Numbered from the stretch's first letter, positions 41,417-52,007 are shown. The stretch is 64,000 nt of DNA from Paenibacillus amylolyticus (GCF_001570725.1 NZ_BCNV01000001.1:2232001-2296000), one strand, 5' to 3'. The notes: generated by a model not told the origin, from the sequence alone. Made by a program: numbers and translations.

Positions 41417-44400
41417 ATGAAAAATATCCAATCTGATGTGATTTTAGAATTTCAGAAATCCATTGAAAACATGACCCGATTGGGACAGGAGATGGCAACT
41501 CTCGATGCTCAATTTGGTAGATTAGACCAACGTATTGACGCAATGCGGACATCTCTGTCTGGCCTGCAATCCCAGGTTTCTCGTGGAACTGATGGAAATA
41601 TTACAGAATCATTAACTAAAGGACTTAACAACTTTATTGCAGGAAACGAAATTTTTCTTCAGCAGTTAGGTTCGACAGGACTGACCGTTCAGCGTGAGAC
41701 TCTACAAGGCATCTTCGGTAAGATAGAGGTCGAAATTAATGAAGAGTTACGTAAGCATGTCCGTAACATGAATGTTGAAATAGACTCTAGCTATGCCAAA
41801 GGGCAGAAGCTACCTATCAGCAACGAAGATTTCAATGAAATCAACGAGGAAGTCGCTAAGGTTGTAAAAATGCAAATCCATAACCTTATTAAGGTTATTC
41901 AAAATCACACAGCAAGTCTGACTGGACCTGACTCTCTCGAAGGTTTACAAGTTACTGTAGGCAAGAACACCATCATGGCGTTCGTCAATAAAATCAAGCA
42001 AGAGATTCTGAATAAGCTTGAGAACCCATATGTAGCGAATTCTAGTGACTTCATAATTACCAAAGAAGACTTGAACAAAGCAATCAAAAATGTAAAAGAA
42101 AAGCTGTTGAAGTCGGTAGAAGTGGAAGTACCTGATGTTAGCGGCAAGGAGATCACCGACAATATTAAGAATATCTCGAACGAACTTGAACGTAGTTTTA
42201 CGGAGTACGTCAACAAAACTGTAGCAGGAATCAACGGGGCGACGGCAGGCAAGCTGGACGTTCCAATACAAAACCTCAGCAATAAAGTCAAGAAGATTAT
42301 TGCAAGAGAACTCGAAACTACGGTTGATCAATTGGACACTCTTGGAACAGTGGATTTAGGTTCTTTCCGTGGGAATGAATTGAAACATCAACTTGAACGA
42401 GTGGCTAAGGCTCTCGACAAGAAAATGAGTAATAGTGTACAGGAAGAGATTGACCAGATAGTTAAGACAATTAACAATGTGGAAATCACGCCTGAACCTA
42501 AGCTAAAGCGTCACCTCGTCAACCAAATTAATCATATTAATAATGCCATGATTGATAAAATCCGCGAACAAGTGGATGAACAGGTACAGTCTATCATCCA
42601 GGAGATTAATGAAGTCCAGTCAAGACCAAAAGGATTAAACCGAGACGCTAAGATACAGAACGCAGGAGGTCTTGACATTTCTACAGAATCCTATTCCGAG
42701 AATGGCAAGAACGACAGCACAACACCAAGTGAAACGGTATCCAACGGAAACAGTTCAAGTCAGGAGAACAGTTTTGCAGGAACAATAAGCAACGTGGCTC
42801 TGGAGTCCGCAGTCTCTAACATGATGCGCAACAACATTACAGGTGTTATGGCTGGTGCACCGATGCTTGTTTTGAACCAAGCTGTCGAGACCTTCAAGTC
42901 TGTTCAGACAGAACAGATTAAGATGATTCAGAACTTGATGATGAAGGACAAGTACAATAAAGACGAAAATGGAAATGTCCTCAATAGCACCAACATGGCT
43001 GGAGTAGAGAATACTGTCAACGAACTACAATCCTTTATTCGACAACAGTCCATGTTTTACGGAACGGACTACCATAAACTTTATCAAGTTGGTGGAGTAG
43101 CTTCCGGTTTTCTCAAAGAGCCTGTTGAAATGAAAGAATTCGTACGGGTGACTGCTCAGTTGCAGGCCCTCACCCCTGGTAGTGACCCTCTTAAAATTGC
43201 AAAGGGTCTTGAGTCAGCAAAGTCGCAGTTCGGCCTTGAGATGTCCGACATGGAAGATAAGGTGGCACATCCGATAGCAGCAGTATCTCAAGTCACGAAT
43301 ACCAGCGTCGAGGAACTTTTCGACATTATAAAAAGATCCGGTTCTGCTTCTAATAATACCAAAGTTGATTCTGAGACAGCTATTGTAATGGCTGGCGCTT
43401 CCAACCAATCTCCTGCAATAGAAGGGACAAATGTCAGTCATTTCTACAATTCCATTGTAGAAAGATTACAGCCTTCTAACTTGCTGAACAAAATGGATAA
43501 GTTGGCTGTTGACCCGAACTACGGTGATGATGGCGAGAAAGTAGCTGCCAAGCTTCAGTCTCCTGATGCCATGAAGAAACTGCAGGAACTTGGTCTTGCG
43601 AACGTTACGGATACAGGAGGACAACTCCTAGTTCCAGCAAAGGAACTCTTCAAATCCATCTCTCAAAAGTTGTCCGGTGCAGACAGTCTAACAGTTCGCA
43701 ACACAGCTGATACCCTGTTCGGTACATCGCAGTCCTCAAAGGGTGCTGCGGCAATGCACGAAGTCATGAACACGTTCGTCAAGGTAATGCAAGTTACTGA
43801 TAACTTCAATAAGTCCCAGTACGAGAAAATGATTATGACTTCACTAGACAACCCTCTTGTCAACACTAAACGAGCAACACAAGGGACTACCATTGCCTTT
43901 GATGCTATCGTTCAAGAAATGACTCCTGCCATAAATAAAGTGTCCTATGCCCTTATTAACATGGCAGAAAACGTGGCGAAGAATGCTCAGATATTTGTAG
44001 CTTTGGGTGATGTACTCTCGAACGTGCTGCTCGGAATGCTAATGCTCAAAGGTATAAAGTGGGGAGCTGGAAATCTAGGTATTAGAAGTAACTTTGAGAG
44101 TGAGACTGCACGGACTGCTTTCCTAGATAACATGAAAGATGTAAGTGTTGATAGCGACTTCAAGAAGTTAAATCGACAAGAGGTAGCTGCTATGCAGCAA
44201 GATCCACTGCTGAATCGATATGTTCAGGAACTGAATGGTATGTCGGAAGAACAGAGTAGACACTTTAAAGATTACATTTCTGAAAAGAAAGTTGATATAA
44301 AAGACATTCCAACTCTGTTTACTACGATGGACGAAGCTAAGAATTGGGAGAAGCAGACGGAGTTAACAGACGATGAAAAATTCGACCGGACAAGGCAGTA

Positions 44401-46690
44401 CAACAACCGTCTGAGCACAAGAGCTGAATTGGCTAGTGTTATCAACCCTAGCCTTCTGACCAGGCTGAGCAATAGTACAGCTAGTCAGGGAACATTCGGA
44501 ACCTACAGAGCAAACGTATCTGGATACACCGAATTGACTGATAGAATGTCCCAAATGTCTCAAGGAGATTTCAATGGATTTGAAGACCACTTGGTAGACA
44601 GACAGCGCAATGGTTTACCTCAAATTAATGATATTCAGAGTCTTAGTCGTGCGATGGATGACTATCAGAATAGTCAAAGGGAAATTGCCACATCTGCACG
44701 ACGAGCCTCCCCTGAATTTGGTAACCTATCCAACGCAGTGCGTGGAATGAACTCTGCATTATCTCAGACTACATCCCTGAAGACTGGTTTCAAACAGTTC
44801 TTGAAGGACATTAAAGACTTAGGGAGAGGTGCGCTGTCTTCGATAAAGAACTTGGCGGGCGGTATTGCTAAGATGGCACTGGAAATAGCAGGGGCAATTG
44901 GGCTTGCTCAAGCGGCTAAGGGGTTGTCTGAATCGTACCTGTCAACCGACGACCAAAGACTTTTGGCTAAAGCTGACGACCGTGACAACGACCTGAAGGG
45001 AATGGCTAACAAAGTAGATGCTTTGGCCGAAGGCGGTTGGGCGCAGACACGTAATAACCTGACAGGGCTATTCTACTCTGCTATGAATGGAGTCACGTCT
45101 ACATTCGATGGAACTCCGTCTGAATTTGGTTTATTCGAATCTAGTGGTAACCCTTTTACCACTCTTTTCAAAAGCAGTGTGACCAACGACGATTTCGGCA
45201 TGATGGGCGAAATGATGAATTACTTCAAGTTCTACGGAGGAAGTCAGGAGGACTTCTCTAAGTGGCTCAAACAGCGAGAAGAAAGTGGAGGGCAGACTGT
45301 TGAGGAAGCCGTTGCTGAGTTCAATAAAAACTCTGGACGTTCTGCGGTAACGAAAAAGATGCGTCAGGAAGCCTTTACCAAGCAGTACGAAGCCTCAAAA
45401 TTGGCTGAAAAAGAACAGAAAGAGCTCCAAGATATCGCTACGAAAGAGTATGAGAAGAAGTACAAGGAGGGTGCTGTTGAGCTCTCTTCCATTGATACTG
45501 ACAACGTACTTAATCGTGTCACTGACAATCTGAAGGGGATTAAAGATTCCAGCCAGATCGAAACCCTCCGTTCTCTCATGAGCGGGATGAAGACCGACTC
45601 CGACGAGTACATTGCGATGCGTAAAGCACAAGCGGCATCCATACGTCAGGTATTGAATGATGAATTGGCTATCATTGATCAGTATATCCAAAATGCAAAG
45701 ACGATTATGGAAACTTCTGATCCTGAGTCGCAAGAGTATCAAAATGCAAAGAATGCCTATGATTCCTTTACATCGGCCAGAGACAAAGTAGCCAATGAAG
45801 GTGAGGCAGAAATTCTACAGGAAGAATGGAACAACCGTCAGGAAACATACCAAGGTCAGGTTCGCAAGGTAAATAACAGTCTGTCAAGAATTGATCTTCT
45901 CGCTCAGGCAAAGGAATTAGCCGCGGCATACAACATGGATACTCAGTCTCAGGAATATCTGGATACCCTGAAACAAATCACCCTGAATAAGTTGTCTGCG
46001 ATGAAGTCCGAACTCTCCAACCTAAAAGCAATCGAATCCATCGGGGATCTCTCCGAAGACCAAGCAACGCAGGTTTTACAGCTTCAGAATCAAATTGCCA
46101 ACGAGCAAGCAAGAATTAAAGAATACAACCTTGCATCCATCGGTCTAGGTACTGCAGAAATTCAGAAGAACAATTCGGAACGCGAGAACAGGCTACTGGA
46201 ACTCAAACTTCGTGCTGGAAACCCTGATGACTCTTCCCCAATACTACGTAACAGACGTATCGCCAACGCCAAGGAAGAGGTATCCGAAATCAATCAGGTA
46301 ATTACTGACCTGAAGGCTAGGCTACCTGCGGCAGGAGCTGACGAGACCTATAAGATTAATCAAGAAATCCGCGACTTGCAAAAGCAATCTTTACAGACTC
46401 AGTTAGGAATCTTGAGTGAAATGAAAGCTTCGGCAGGCACGTTCAACATGCCAGATGGTGTACAGGCTATGAGTCGCTACCAGTACCTCACACGGGGGAA
46501 TACTCATAACACAACTACGATTGGAGCAGGAGACGTGACCGTAAACATCACGCTTCCTAACGTGACTAACGGCATGACATCCAGCCAGTTGCAACAGGTC
46601 GGACAGTCCATCGGACAAGGCCTGTCAGTGGGACGTGTGGGCGGTCTTCGTAACCAACAAGCCATGAACCCAATTAACTACCGAAGTTAA
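41417..46690 (+). CDS. Tape measure protein
   Basis: 1,757 residues with GAGGGTGGTGAG upstream, by far the longest gene of the cluster. Long charged coiled-coil helices fill most of it (for example SIENMTRLGQEMATLDAQFG at the start and repeated KEEVSEINQVITDLK-type stretches near the end), with two hydrophobic segments (about 860-890, VALGDVLSNVLLGMLML; about 1135-1170, LAGGIAKMALEIAGAIGLA). These can insert in the membrane during injection. Tail length scales with this protein; at about 1.5 angstrom per residue the tail would be near 260 nm. No peptidase or lysin domain is visible in it. Confidence 0.9.
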   Translation: MKNIQSDVILEFQKSIENMTRLGQEMATLDAQFGRLDQRIDAMRTSLSGLQSQVSRGTDGNITESLTKGLNNFIAGNEIFLQQLGSTGLTVQRETLQGIFGKIEVEINEELRKHVRNMNVEIDSSYAKGQKLPISNEDFNEINEEVAKVVKMQIHNLIKVIQNHTASLTGPDSLEGLQVTVGKNTIMAFVNKIKQEILNKLENPYVANSSDFIITKEDLNKAIKNVKEKLLKSVEVEVPDVSGKEITDNIKNISNELERSFTEYVNKTVAGINGATAGKLDVPIQNLSNKVKKIIARELETTVDQLDTLGTVDLGSFRGNELKHQLERVAKALDKKMSNSVQEEIDQIVKTINNVEITPEPKLKRHLVNQINHINNAMIDKIREQVDEQVQSIIQEINEVQSRPKGLNRDAKIQNAGGLDISTESYSENGKNDSTTPSETVSNGNSSSQENSFAGTISNVALESAVSNMMRNNITGVMAGAPMLVLNQAVETFKSVQTEQIKMIQNLMMKDKYNKDENGNVLNSTNMAGVENTVNELQSFIRQQSMFYGTDYHKLYQVGGVASGFLKEPVEMKEFVRVTAQLQALTPGSDPLKIAKGLESAKSQFGLEMSDMEDKVAHPIAAVSQVTNTSVEELFDIIKRSGSASNNTKVDSETAIVMAGASNQSPAIEGTNVSHFYNSIVERLQPSNLLNKMDKLAVDPNYGDDGEKVAAKLQSPDAMKKLQELGLANVTDTGGQLLVPAKELFKSISQKLSGADSLTVRNTADTLFGTSQSSKGAAAMHEVMNTFVKVMQVTDNFNKSQYEKMIMTSLDNPLVNTKRATQGTTIAFDAIVQEMTPAINKVSYALINMAENVAKNAQIFVALGDVLSNVLLGMLMLKGIKWGAGNLGIRSNFESETARTAFLDNMKDVSVDSDFKKLNRQEVAAMQQDPLLNRYVQELNGMSEEQSRHFKDYISEKKVDIKDIPTLFTTMDEAKNWEKQTELTDDEKFDRTRQYNNRLSTRAELASVINPSLLTRLSNSTASQGTFGTYRANVSGYTELTDRMSQMSQGDFNGFEDHLVDRQRNGLPQINDIQSLSRAMDDYQNSQREIATSARRASPEFGNLSNAVRGMNSALSQTTSLKTGFKQFLKDIKDLGRGALSSIKNLAGGIAKMALEIAGAIGLAQAAKGLSESYLSTDDQRLLAKADDRDNDLKGMANKVDALAEGGWAQTRNNLTGLFYSAMNGVTSTFDGTPSEFGLFESSGNPFTTLFKSSVTNDDFGMMGEMMNYFKFYGGSQEDFSKWLKQREESGGQTVEEAVAEFNKNSGRSAVTKKMRQEAFTKQYEASKLAEKEQKELQDIATKEYEKKYKEGAVELSSIDTDNVLNRVTDNLKGIKDSSQIETLRSLMSGMKTDSDEYIAMRKAQAASIRQVLNDELAIIDQYIQNAKTIMETSDPESQEYQNAKNAYDSFTSARDKVANEGEAEILQEEWNNRQETYQGQVRKVNNSLSRIDLLAQAKELAAAYNMDTQSQEYLDTLKQITLNKLSAMKSELSNLKAIESIGDLSEDQATQVLQLQNQIANEQARIKEYNLASIGLGTAEIQKNNSERENRLLELKLRAGNPDDSSPILRNRRIANAKEEVSEINQVITDLKARLPAAGADETYKINQEIRDLQKQSLQTQLGILSEMKASAGTFNMPDGVQAMSRYQYLTRGNTHNTTTIGAGDVTVNITLPNVTNGMTSSQLQQVGQSIGQGLSVGRVGGLRNQQAMNPINYRS

Positions 46691-46697
46691 CAACTCA

Positions 46698-46724
46698 CTC
46701 CCCATCTTAAAATGAGGTGGGGAG
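46698..46724 (+). other. Hairpin between tape measure and distal tail gene
   Basis: CTCCCCA and TGGGGAG (outer AACTC/AGTT adds partial pairing) without a T-run. It may protect or process the transcript. Confidence 0.5.
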
Positions 46725-46746
46725 TTACGTATAGGGAGGTACACTC

Positions 46747-47367
46747 ATGACACAACAAAACAGCCTCTTATCGGAGGATTCGGTTTATAAGAAGAAGCTA
46801 TTTTACGACAACGGAGTTCAGTTTACACAGGTCAAGGCGAAACTGATTACGGAATATAAGCCTCCAACTCCAGTACTTAAGACATATGTCAATAAGACCC
46901 TAGCATCTTCTGCGGGGCTCGTGCAAAATGGTACTTCCCACTATGACGCTACACTTACCATGCTGTTCTATTCCAAGAAGGAATACGCTGATTGGCTTCA
47001 GTATATTGGATCACAGCATAAGTATTACGACGAAAAGGGAACAGTTTACATCGGCATCGTAACAGGTGAACCCAATATCAGGACTGCAGAGATGGAAACC
47101 AAGTACATCGTAACCGTTGGTATGTCCCTTGTCCGCAAACAGGAGTTCGAGTACAAATACCTGACCGAGTTCATAGACATTGAGAACCATTGGGCAAACA
47201 AGTACATCGACAATATGCAACAACTTGGACTTATTGCAACGAATTGGGAAGCAGACGGGGAGTCCGTTGTTAACTTCCGTCCGGACGAAGCGGCCACACG
47301 GGCAGAGTCAGTAACGTTGCTTATGAGGACTTATAGATACGTGGATAAATTACTAAGGGGGTATTAA
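46747..47367 (+). CDS. Distal tail protein with C-terminal SLH domain
   Basis: 206 residues with AGGGAGGT upstream. Residues 1-138 look like a small tail-tip protein (beta-rich, FYDNGVQFTQVKAKL, then YIVTVGMSLVRK). Residues about 140-206 match an S-layer homology domain: FIDIENHWANKYIDNMQQLGLI, then FRPDEAATRAESVTLLMR. This has the F-DI--HWA--YI---- opening and FRPD---TRAE ending of the family. SLH domains hold bacterial surface proteins to pyruvylated wall polymer. Here it is fused to a tail protein in the slot of Dit, so it may bind or mimic host wall. Its stop is 1 base before the next start. Confidence 0.75.
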   Translation: MTQQNSLLSEDSVYKKKLFYDNGVQFTQVKAKLITEYKPPTPVLKTYVNKTLASSAGLVQNGTSHYDATLTMLFYSKKEYADWLQYIGSQHKYYDEKGTVYIGIVTGEPNIRTAEMETKYIVTVGMSLVRKQEFEYKYLTEFIDIENHWANKYIDNMQQLGLIATNWEADGESVVNFRPDEAATRAESVTLLMRTYRYVDKLLRGY

Positions 47368-47368
47368 G

Positions 47369-48412
47369 ATGAAACGATGGATTGACGTTGACCCTCTGGA
47401 TTGGTTCTACCGTGACACCCTCGAGATTACCCGACTGAAGACAGACGGTACAGGTAACGTGGACGTACTAAGCGGCATGACTTATAACGTATTCAAGACA
47501 GGTTACGAACGCATGGTTAAGCGTTTTGTAACAGTCAACGGACAGCAGGAGTTCCTTGTTCCTGACTATAAATACCATGCCGACAACCCTATGTTCGTCA
47601 TGATTAATGGGGTGGAGGTTCTTCCCGAAAAGATTGAGGATGGGAAAGTTACCATGTCCAACCCTTTGTCGGCGGGCATAGAGGTAGTATGTGTCACTTA
47701 TGGTATTCCTGACCGGAAGGATATTGGTTGCCTTAATACCCCATACAACGGAACATCTGACTATCGGATGCCGCACGGAACGCTAAAATATGCGACCACT
47801 TACAAATTTAGTCTGAGCAACCCACCGGAGTCTTGTACGGTGCTTGGTGTAAAGCTGAAGAGGATGATTGTTACTGTGGGGGCTGGAAGCGATGCGGGAG
47901 TTGTAATCAGGAATGCTATCGGATTCCAACGGGATGTATTCGTAATACATAAAGGTGAAGTGTACCTTCCTTATATGTATAACGGATTCCCTGCAACCAT
48001 CGGGTATAACGCAAAGATTAATGGGGTTAATAGACGCACAAGCGAGACGGTAATCGTCGAATCAGGACGGGTGACATATAACGACAGGTTCTTCGGAGAC
48101 GTTCGCATTCGTCGTGGAGACTTCTTCGCACTCATGAGCCGTATTTATGAGAACCTTCATAACCGATACACTGACCGTGCGTTCGCATATAACTCCACGC
48201 CAATGCGAGATATTGCAGATAAAGCTGATATTCAAGCCAATTGGTACAGGAACGATGTACTGACTCTACTGGATGAAAAATACCATGACGGTTGCTACGT
48301 GTTCCCTCTTTACACCGATGACAAATTTGAACCTGAAGCATGTATTACTAGAGCGGAAGCTGTAACCTACCTAAACCGATTCATTGAGTGGATTACAGAG
48401 AAATATAGATAA
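47369..48412 (+). CDS. Tail protein with terminal SLH-like segments
   Basis: 347 residues, AAGGGGG upstream. The first 20 residues (WIDVDPLDWFYRDTLEITR) have the start pattern of an SLH domain. The C-terminus (about 278-347: MRDIADKADIQANWYRNDVLTLLDEKY, then FEPEACITRAEAVTYLNRF) is a fuller SLH domain with the ITRAE box. Between them is beta-rich tail-like sequence. The gene follows the SLH-bearing Dit-like gene directly and precedes the tail hydrolase. The TRAE-type box in two neighbours argues for a common, probably duplicated, wall-binding function. Confidence 0.7.
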   Translation: MKRWIDVDPLDWFYRDTLEITRLKTDGTGNVDVLSGMTYNVFKTGYERMVKRFVTVNGQQEFLVPDYKYHADNPMFVMINGVEVLPEKIEDGKVTMSNPLSAGIEVVCVTYGIPDRKDIGCLNTPYNGTSDYRMPHGTLKYATTYKFSLSNPPESCTVLGVKLKRMIVTVGAGSDAGVVIRNAIGFQRDVFVIHKGEVYLPYMYNGFPATIGYNAKINGVNRRTSETVIVESGRVTYNDRFFGDVRIRRGDFFALMSRIYENLHNRYTDRAFAYNSTPMRDIADKADIQANWYRNDVLTLLDEKYHDGCYVFPLYTDDKFEPEACITRAEAVTYLNRFIEWITEKYR

Positions 48413-48426
48413 GGCAGGTGGGATAA

Positions 48427-51400
48427 GTGACTTATGTTTCTAACGTGAACTACCCTTCAAGGCAGTTGTTACAAGGAATCATGGAGCGTGTGAATGCACT
48501 TGGAAATGAGCCGAAGGTGGTCGTGGAGTTAGACAAAACATCATACGTGCGGGGATTCCGTAGAAAGTACGATGCAGCACAGTACGTAATGGATAGTGCT
48601 GTAAGTGACCTTTTGTCCATCGACAAGGCTGAGAAACTTACGGACTACGTTGACGGTACGTTGGTGGAGACCAGCACGGAACTTCGTAACTCCGACTTCT
48701 CCATGCCAATCAAGAGCAGTTCGACCATGCACGGACATAAGAACGGGGAGCGTACCATCAACGGCATGTATATCACGGACTTCTTTGAGACCGACCCAAG
48801 AAGCACACGGTATGTTGGTCGTGGAGGTAAGCATAAAGGGATTGACCTCGATCTTGCAATGAACGACCCTGTTTACGCTGTGTGGTCAGGTACGGTCACA
48901 GTCGCCAGCACCTTAAGAGGATACGGTAGAGTTGTTTATGTTAGCCACGGCAACGGATGGGAGACTCGCTATGCCCACTTAAACAAGATAAGTGTCAGTG
49001 TGGGGGATAAGGTTAAGGCAGGAGGCCTCGTTGGTCTAGGGGGCAACTCCGGTACTTCTCGGTCTAATGGGGGAGACGGTTCACACTTACACTTTGAAGT
49101 AAGGCTTAACGGTAAGGCACTGAACCCTGAGCAGTTCCTTCGCGGTAAGAAGACCATCCAGACCGCATCCAAAGCTGACCCACGAAACATACAAGATTCT
49201 GTTTTTATGGATGCTTCGGTTATGGCTGATTCATCGACTTCTCATGTGGAATACAACATGGAAGCTACGGCATATGTCGCTGATTGCCCCGGCTGTATAG
49301 GAATCACAAGAGGCGGCACTGACGTTCGCACATGGAAGAACTGGAAGATTATTGCCGTTGACCCTTCCATCATCCCCTTAAAGAGTAAGGTTGAACTTGT
49401 TGTCGATGGAGTAAGTTGGGGAGAATACCTTGCCGATGATACTGGCGGCGACATTAAAGGAAACCGGATTGACATTCTTTTTGACACGAAGCCTAATGCC
49501 CTTAAGTTTGGTAGGAAGCCTGTCGTGGTGAAAGTGAAGTCTTGGGGAGACGGAAAGACCCGTTCAGCGGACACTACCGGTGATACAAGCATCGACAAAG
49601 AAATCGTAACGTACCAGTACAACAAGACGACTTCCAAGCAAACCTACTTCAAGGATTTTACAACCAAGAAGACCTCGCTGGATGTTAAGAAGTACACCAA
49701 GACTGACGGTGCGGTACAGATGACGGTCATTGACGACGATACTCAGATGAACGTACTCGGATTCAAAGGTACGGGCGGGGCTGGTCAGGCTAAGACGATA
49801 GTGTTCGAGCATGACTGGTTTAAGGCAGGAAACCTTGGATGGTCATACTTCTCAGACCTTGAAATAGACGATGTAATTATCGTCAAGGTAAATGATTACG
49901 AGGTCGTGCGAATCAAAGGTATTAATGCCAAGAACGGTGTAGCTTATCCACCATCAATCCCAATGCCAAAAGGACATAACGTGGTCGAGATTACGTTTGC
50001 CAACTCTTCCAAAGCATCGAGAGGCAAGTTCGGTATCCTTTGGTTGCGGGCTAAAGAGTTTGATGTGGAGACGGTAGAGACAAAAACCTTATGGGACTTT
50101 GAGGACAACATGAGTAGCGCCAACAAGTGGACTCCGTACAGCACCGTTGTACAAAAAGACAAAGGTGACTATCAGGCCATCTCAACTAATGGCGACGAAG
50201 CAGGTATTGAGCGGCTAGGTAAAATCAAGAAGTTCCCCTTTACGATTAACTTCAGCCTGAAGACTGCGGCGGGCACAAGTGGCAAGCTAATTATCAGCGA
50301 CGGTACAAAAGGATTCCTTCTGAACATAAAGGATGACCAAATTTACACTAGTGGTGGTGGGACATACCAACTCGATACGGCTGCCGATTTCATTGAGTAT
50401 ACCGTAGTCTGCCATGACCAAACGGACATTGACGTATACGTAAAGCTTAACGATGTTTGGGTTAACACCGGAATCCGTGGGGCGGCGTTCGACTACCCAT
50501 ACCAGAGCAGAATCCTGTTCGCTGTGACGGATGGGACAATTTACCTCGATAGCATCAACTATGCTTCTAACGACTACGCCGTTGAGCAGTTGGCTACAGC
50601 TATCGGTGACACCTACAAGGAGAAGTGGTATGAAGTAGGGGAGTTCGTCTTTGAAGAGACGTACACCATCGATGTAGACGTAATGAATTGGGAAATCAAT
50701 ACCCATCTCGATACGACTATTAGCACAGCAAGGATTACGCTGAACAACGCTTCAGGTATCTACTCTCCATTGTGGGAGCGCAAACCGGAGTTTCCAGACG
50801 CATTCCGAACGGACAAGTCTCCCCTGAGTTACTACGAAGAAGGAGAACTGCGTCACGTCATTAGTGAGTACACTCCAATCAGGATTTACGCTGGATACGG
50901 CGAAGAAGTTGTTCGGGTATTCACGGGGATGATTAAAGGCGAGATTACAGAGAACTCTGCTGAGAAGACTATCTCCTTTAGCTGTGTGGACAGGTTCGAC
51001 ATGCTTGAGGAATTTGTGTTCTACAAGCCGATGCAGTACCCGCCAGAAGAAGCTTATGCGGGAGACGGTGGGGCGTTTGCTTGGATTAAATCAAGCATCG
51101 TGGAGGATATCGTTGTCGCTTCTGGATTCACCGCATGGAAAGTTCATGCAGAGGATATGGCTAACCCTGACTACGTGATTGAGGATACAGTGTACACTGA
51201 CGTAAACAAGGGAAAGAACACATTCATGAAGTTCAACAAGGATACCGGAGAACTAGAAGCCGTTAGTCAAGAGAACATCATGGAAGTGGGTGGCTGGCAG
51301 AACCCGTTCGTGGCAAGTGTAACCTTCCCATTAGGTACAAACGCTTCCGATGCCTTGCAGTCTCTCATTCAGGACTTACCATACCGAATCTACTGCGATA

Positions 51401-51921
51401 GGTACGGGACGTTCAGAATGGAACGCATGGATTTCTTGGATGCACCTGATTGGGCCATGGTCTCGGGAATGAAGTGGGAGTTCATCGACGGCGAGAATCT
51501 AATGGAAGTCACTTCTTCTACGGATTACTCCCGTGTTAGAAACCACTTGATGATTTCCGGTACAGCAGGGATTGTCGAGCACTTCTTCGATAAGTCGCTG
51601 ATAATTGCAACCAAGGGTAATATGCGTACCGCAGGTGCTCAACTGGATTGGATTGAGGAAGTCGATGGCTCTTCAATGCGTGGGCTGAAGGAGGACGTAG
51701 CCAACAAGATTTTCTTTGACTATAAACGTCAGGCGAGAACGAAGAATGTGGTGGTCAAAGGGAATCCGTTAATCGAACTACTGGATTCAGTTTATGTCTA
51801 CGACGCAAAGACATTCACGTCCAGTTACTATTTAGTAAAGGGAAATAGAATGGTGGGCAGTAACGAAGGTATTTTCAATTACCTTGAGTTGACCTGGCAG
51901 ACACTATCAGAAGTAGGGTAA
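48427..51921 (+). CDS. Tail-associated peptidoglycan hydrolase (M23 plus 3D domain)
   Basis: 1,164 residues from GTG (GGCAGGTGGGAT upstream). Residues about 128-240 are an M23/LytM endopeptidase: HKGID (H136, D140), RYAHL (H184) and HLHFE (H220, H222) supply the zinc ligands and catalytic His. Residues about 275-375 form a 3D domain (EATAYVADCPGC, AVDPSIIPLKSKV, DDTGGDIKGNRIDI), known from MltA/YocH-type glycan-cleaving enzymes. The rest is beta-rich; the last 500 residues resemble baseplate hub (Tal/gp27-like) sequence. It should sit at the tail tip and open the wall for DNA entry by cutting both peptide and glycan. The two enzyme classes in one hub protein are noteworthy. Confidence 0.85.
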   Translation: MTYVSNVNYPSRQLLQGIMERVNALGNEPKVVVELDKTSYVRGFRRKYDAAQYVMDSAVSDLLSIDKAEKLTDYVDGTLVETSTELRNSDFSMPIKSSSTMHGHKNGERTINGMYITDFFETDPRSTRYVGRGGKHKGIDLDLAMNDPVYAVWSGTVTVASTLRGYGRVVYVSHGNGWETRYAHLNKISVSVGDKVKAGGLVGLGGNSGTSRSNGGDGSHLHFEVRLNGKALNPEQFLRGKKTIQTASKADPRNIQDSVFMDASVMADSSTSHVEYNMEATAYVADCPGCIGITRGGTDVRTWKNWKIIAVDPSIIPLKSKVELVVDGVSWGEYLADDTGGDIKGNRIDILFDTKPNALKFGRKPVVVKVKSWGDGKTRSADTTGDTSIDKEIVTYQYNKTTSKQTYFKDFTTKKTSLDVKKYTKTDGAVQMTVIDDDTQMNVLGFKGTGGAGQAKTIVFEHDWFKAGNLGWSYFSDLEIDDVIIVKVNDYEVVRIKGINAKNGVAYPPSIPMPKGHNVVEITFANSSKASRGKFGILWLRAKEFDVETVETKTLWDFEDNMSSANKWTPYSTVVQKDKGDYQAISTNGDEAGIERLGKIKKFPFTINFSLKTAAGTSGKLIISDGTKGFLLNIKDDQIYTSGGGTYQLDTAADFIEYTVVCHDQTDIDVYVKLNDVWVNTGIRGAAFDYPYQSRILFAVTDGTIYLDSINYASNDYAVEQLATAIGDTYKEKWYEVGEFVFEETYTIDVDVMNWEINTHLDTTISTARITLNNASGIYSPLWERKPEFPDAFRTDKSPLSYYEEGELRHVISEYTPIRIYAGYGEEVVRVFTGMIKGEITENSAEKTISFSCVDRFDMLEEFVFYKPMQYPPEEAYAGDGGAFAWIKSSIVEDIVVASGFTAWKVHAEDMANPDYVIEDTVYTDVNKGKNTFMKFNKDTGELEAVSQENIMEVGGWQNPFVASVTFPLGTNASDALQSLIQDLPYRIYCDRYGTFRMERMDFLDAPDWAMVSGMKWEFIDGENLMEVTSSTDYSRVRNHLMISGTAGIVEHFFDKSLIIATKGNMRTAGAQLDWIEEVDGSSMRGLKEDVANKIFFDYKRQARTKNVVVKGNPLIELLDSVYVYDAKTFTSSYYLVKGNRMVGSNEGIFNYLELTWQTLSEVG

Positions 51922-52007
51922 GCACATATGGGCAGGGAGCACTTACGTCTATGACGCTAATTGTTTCCTGCTTTTTCTTATAATGCCATAGAAGTGAGGT
52001 GGATTCT

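Noticed and set aside
41905-42331. Two 128-codon minus-strand ORFs inside the tape measure gene
   Set aside because: Antisense shadows of a long, codon-biased gene.
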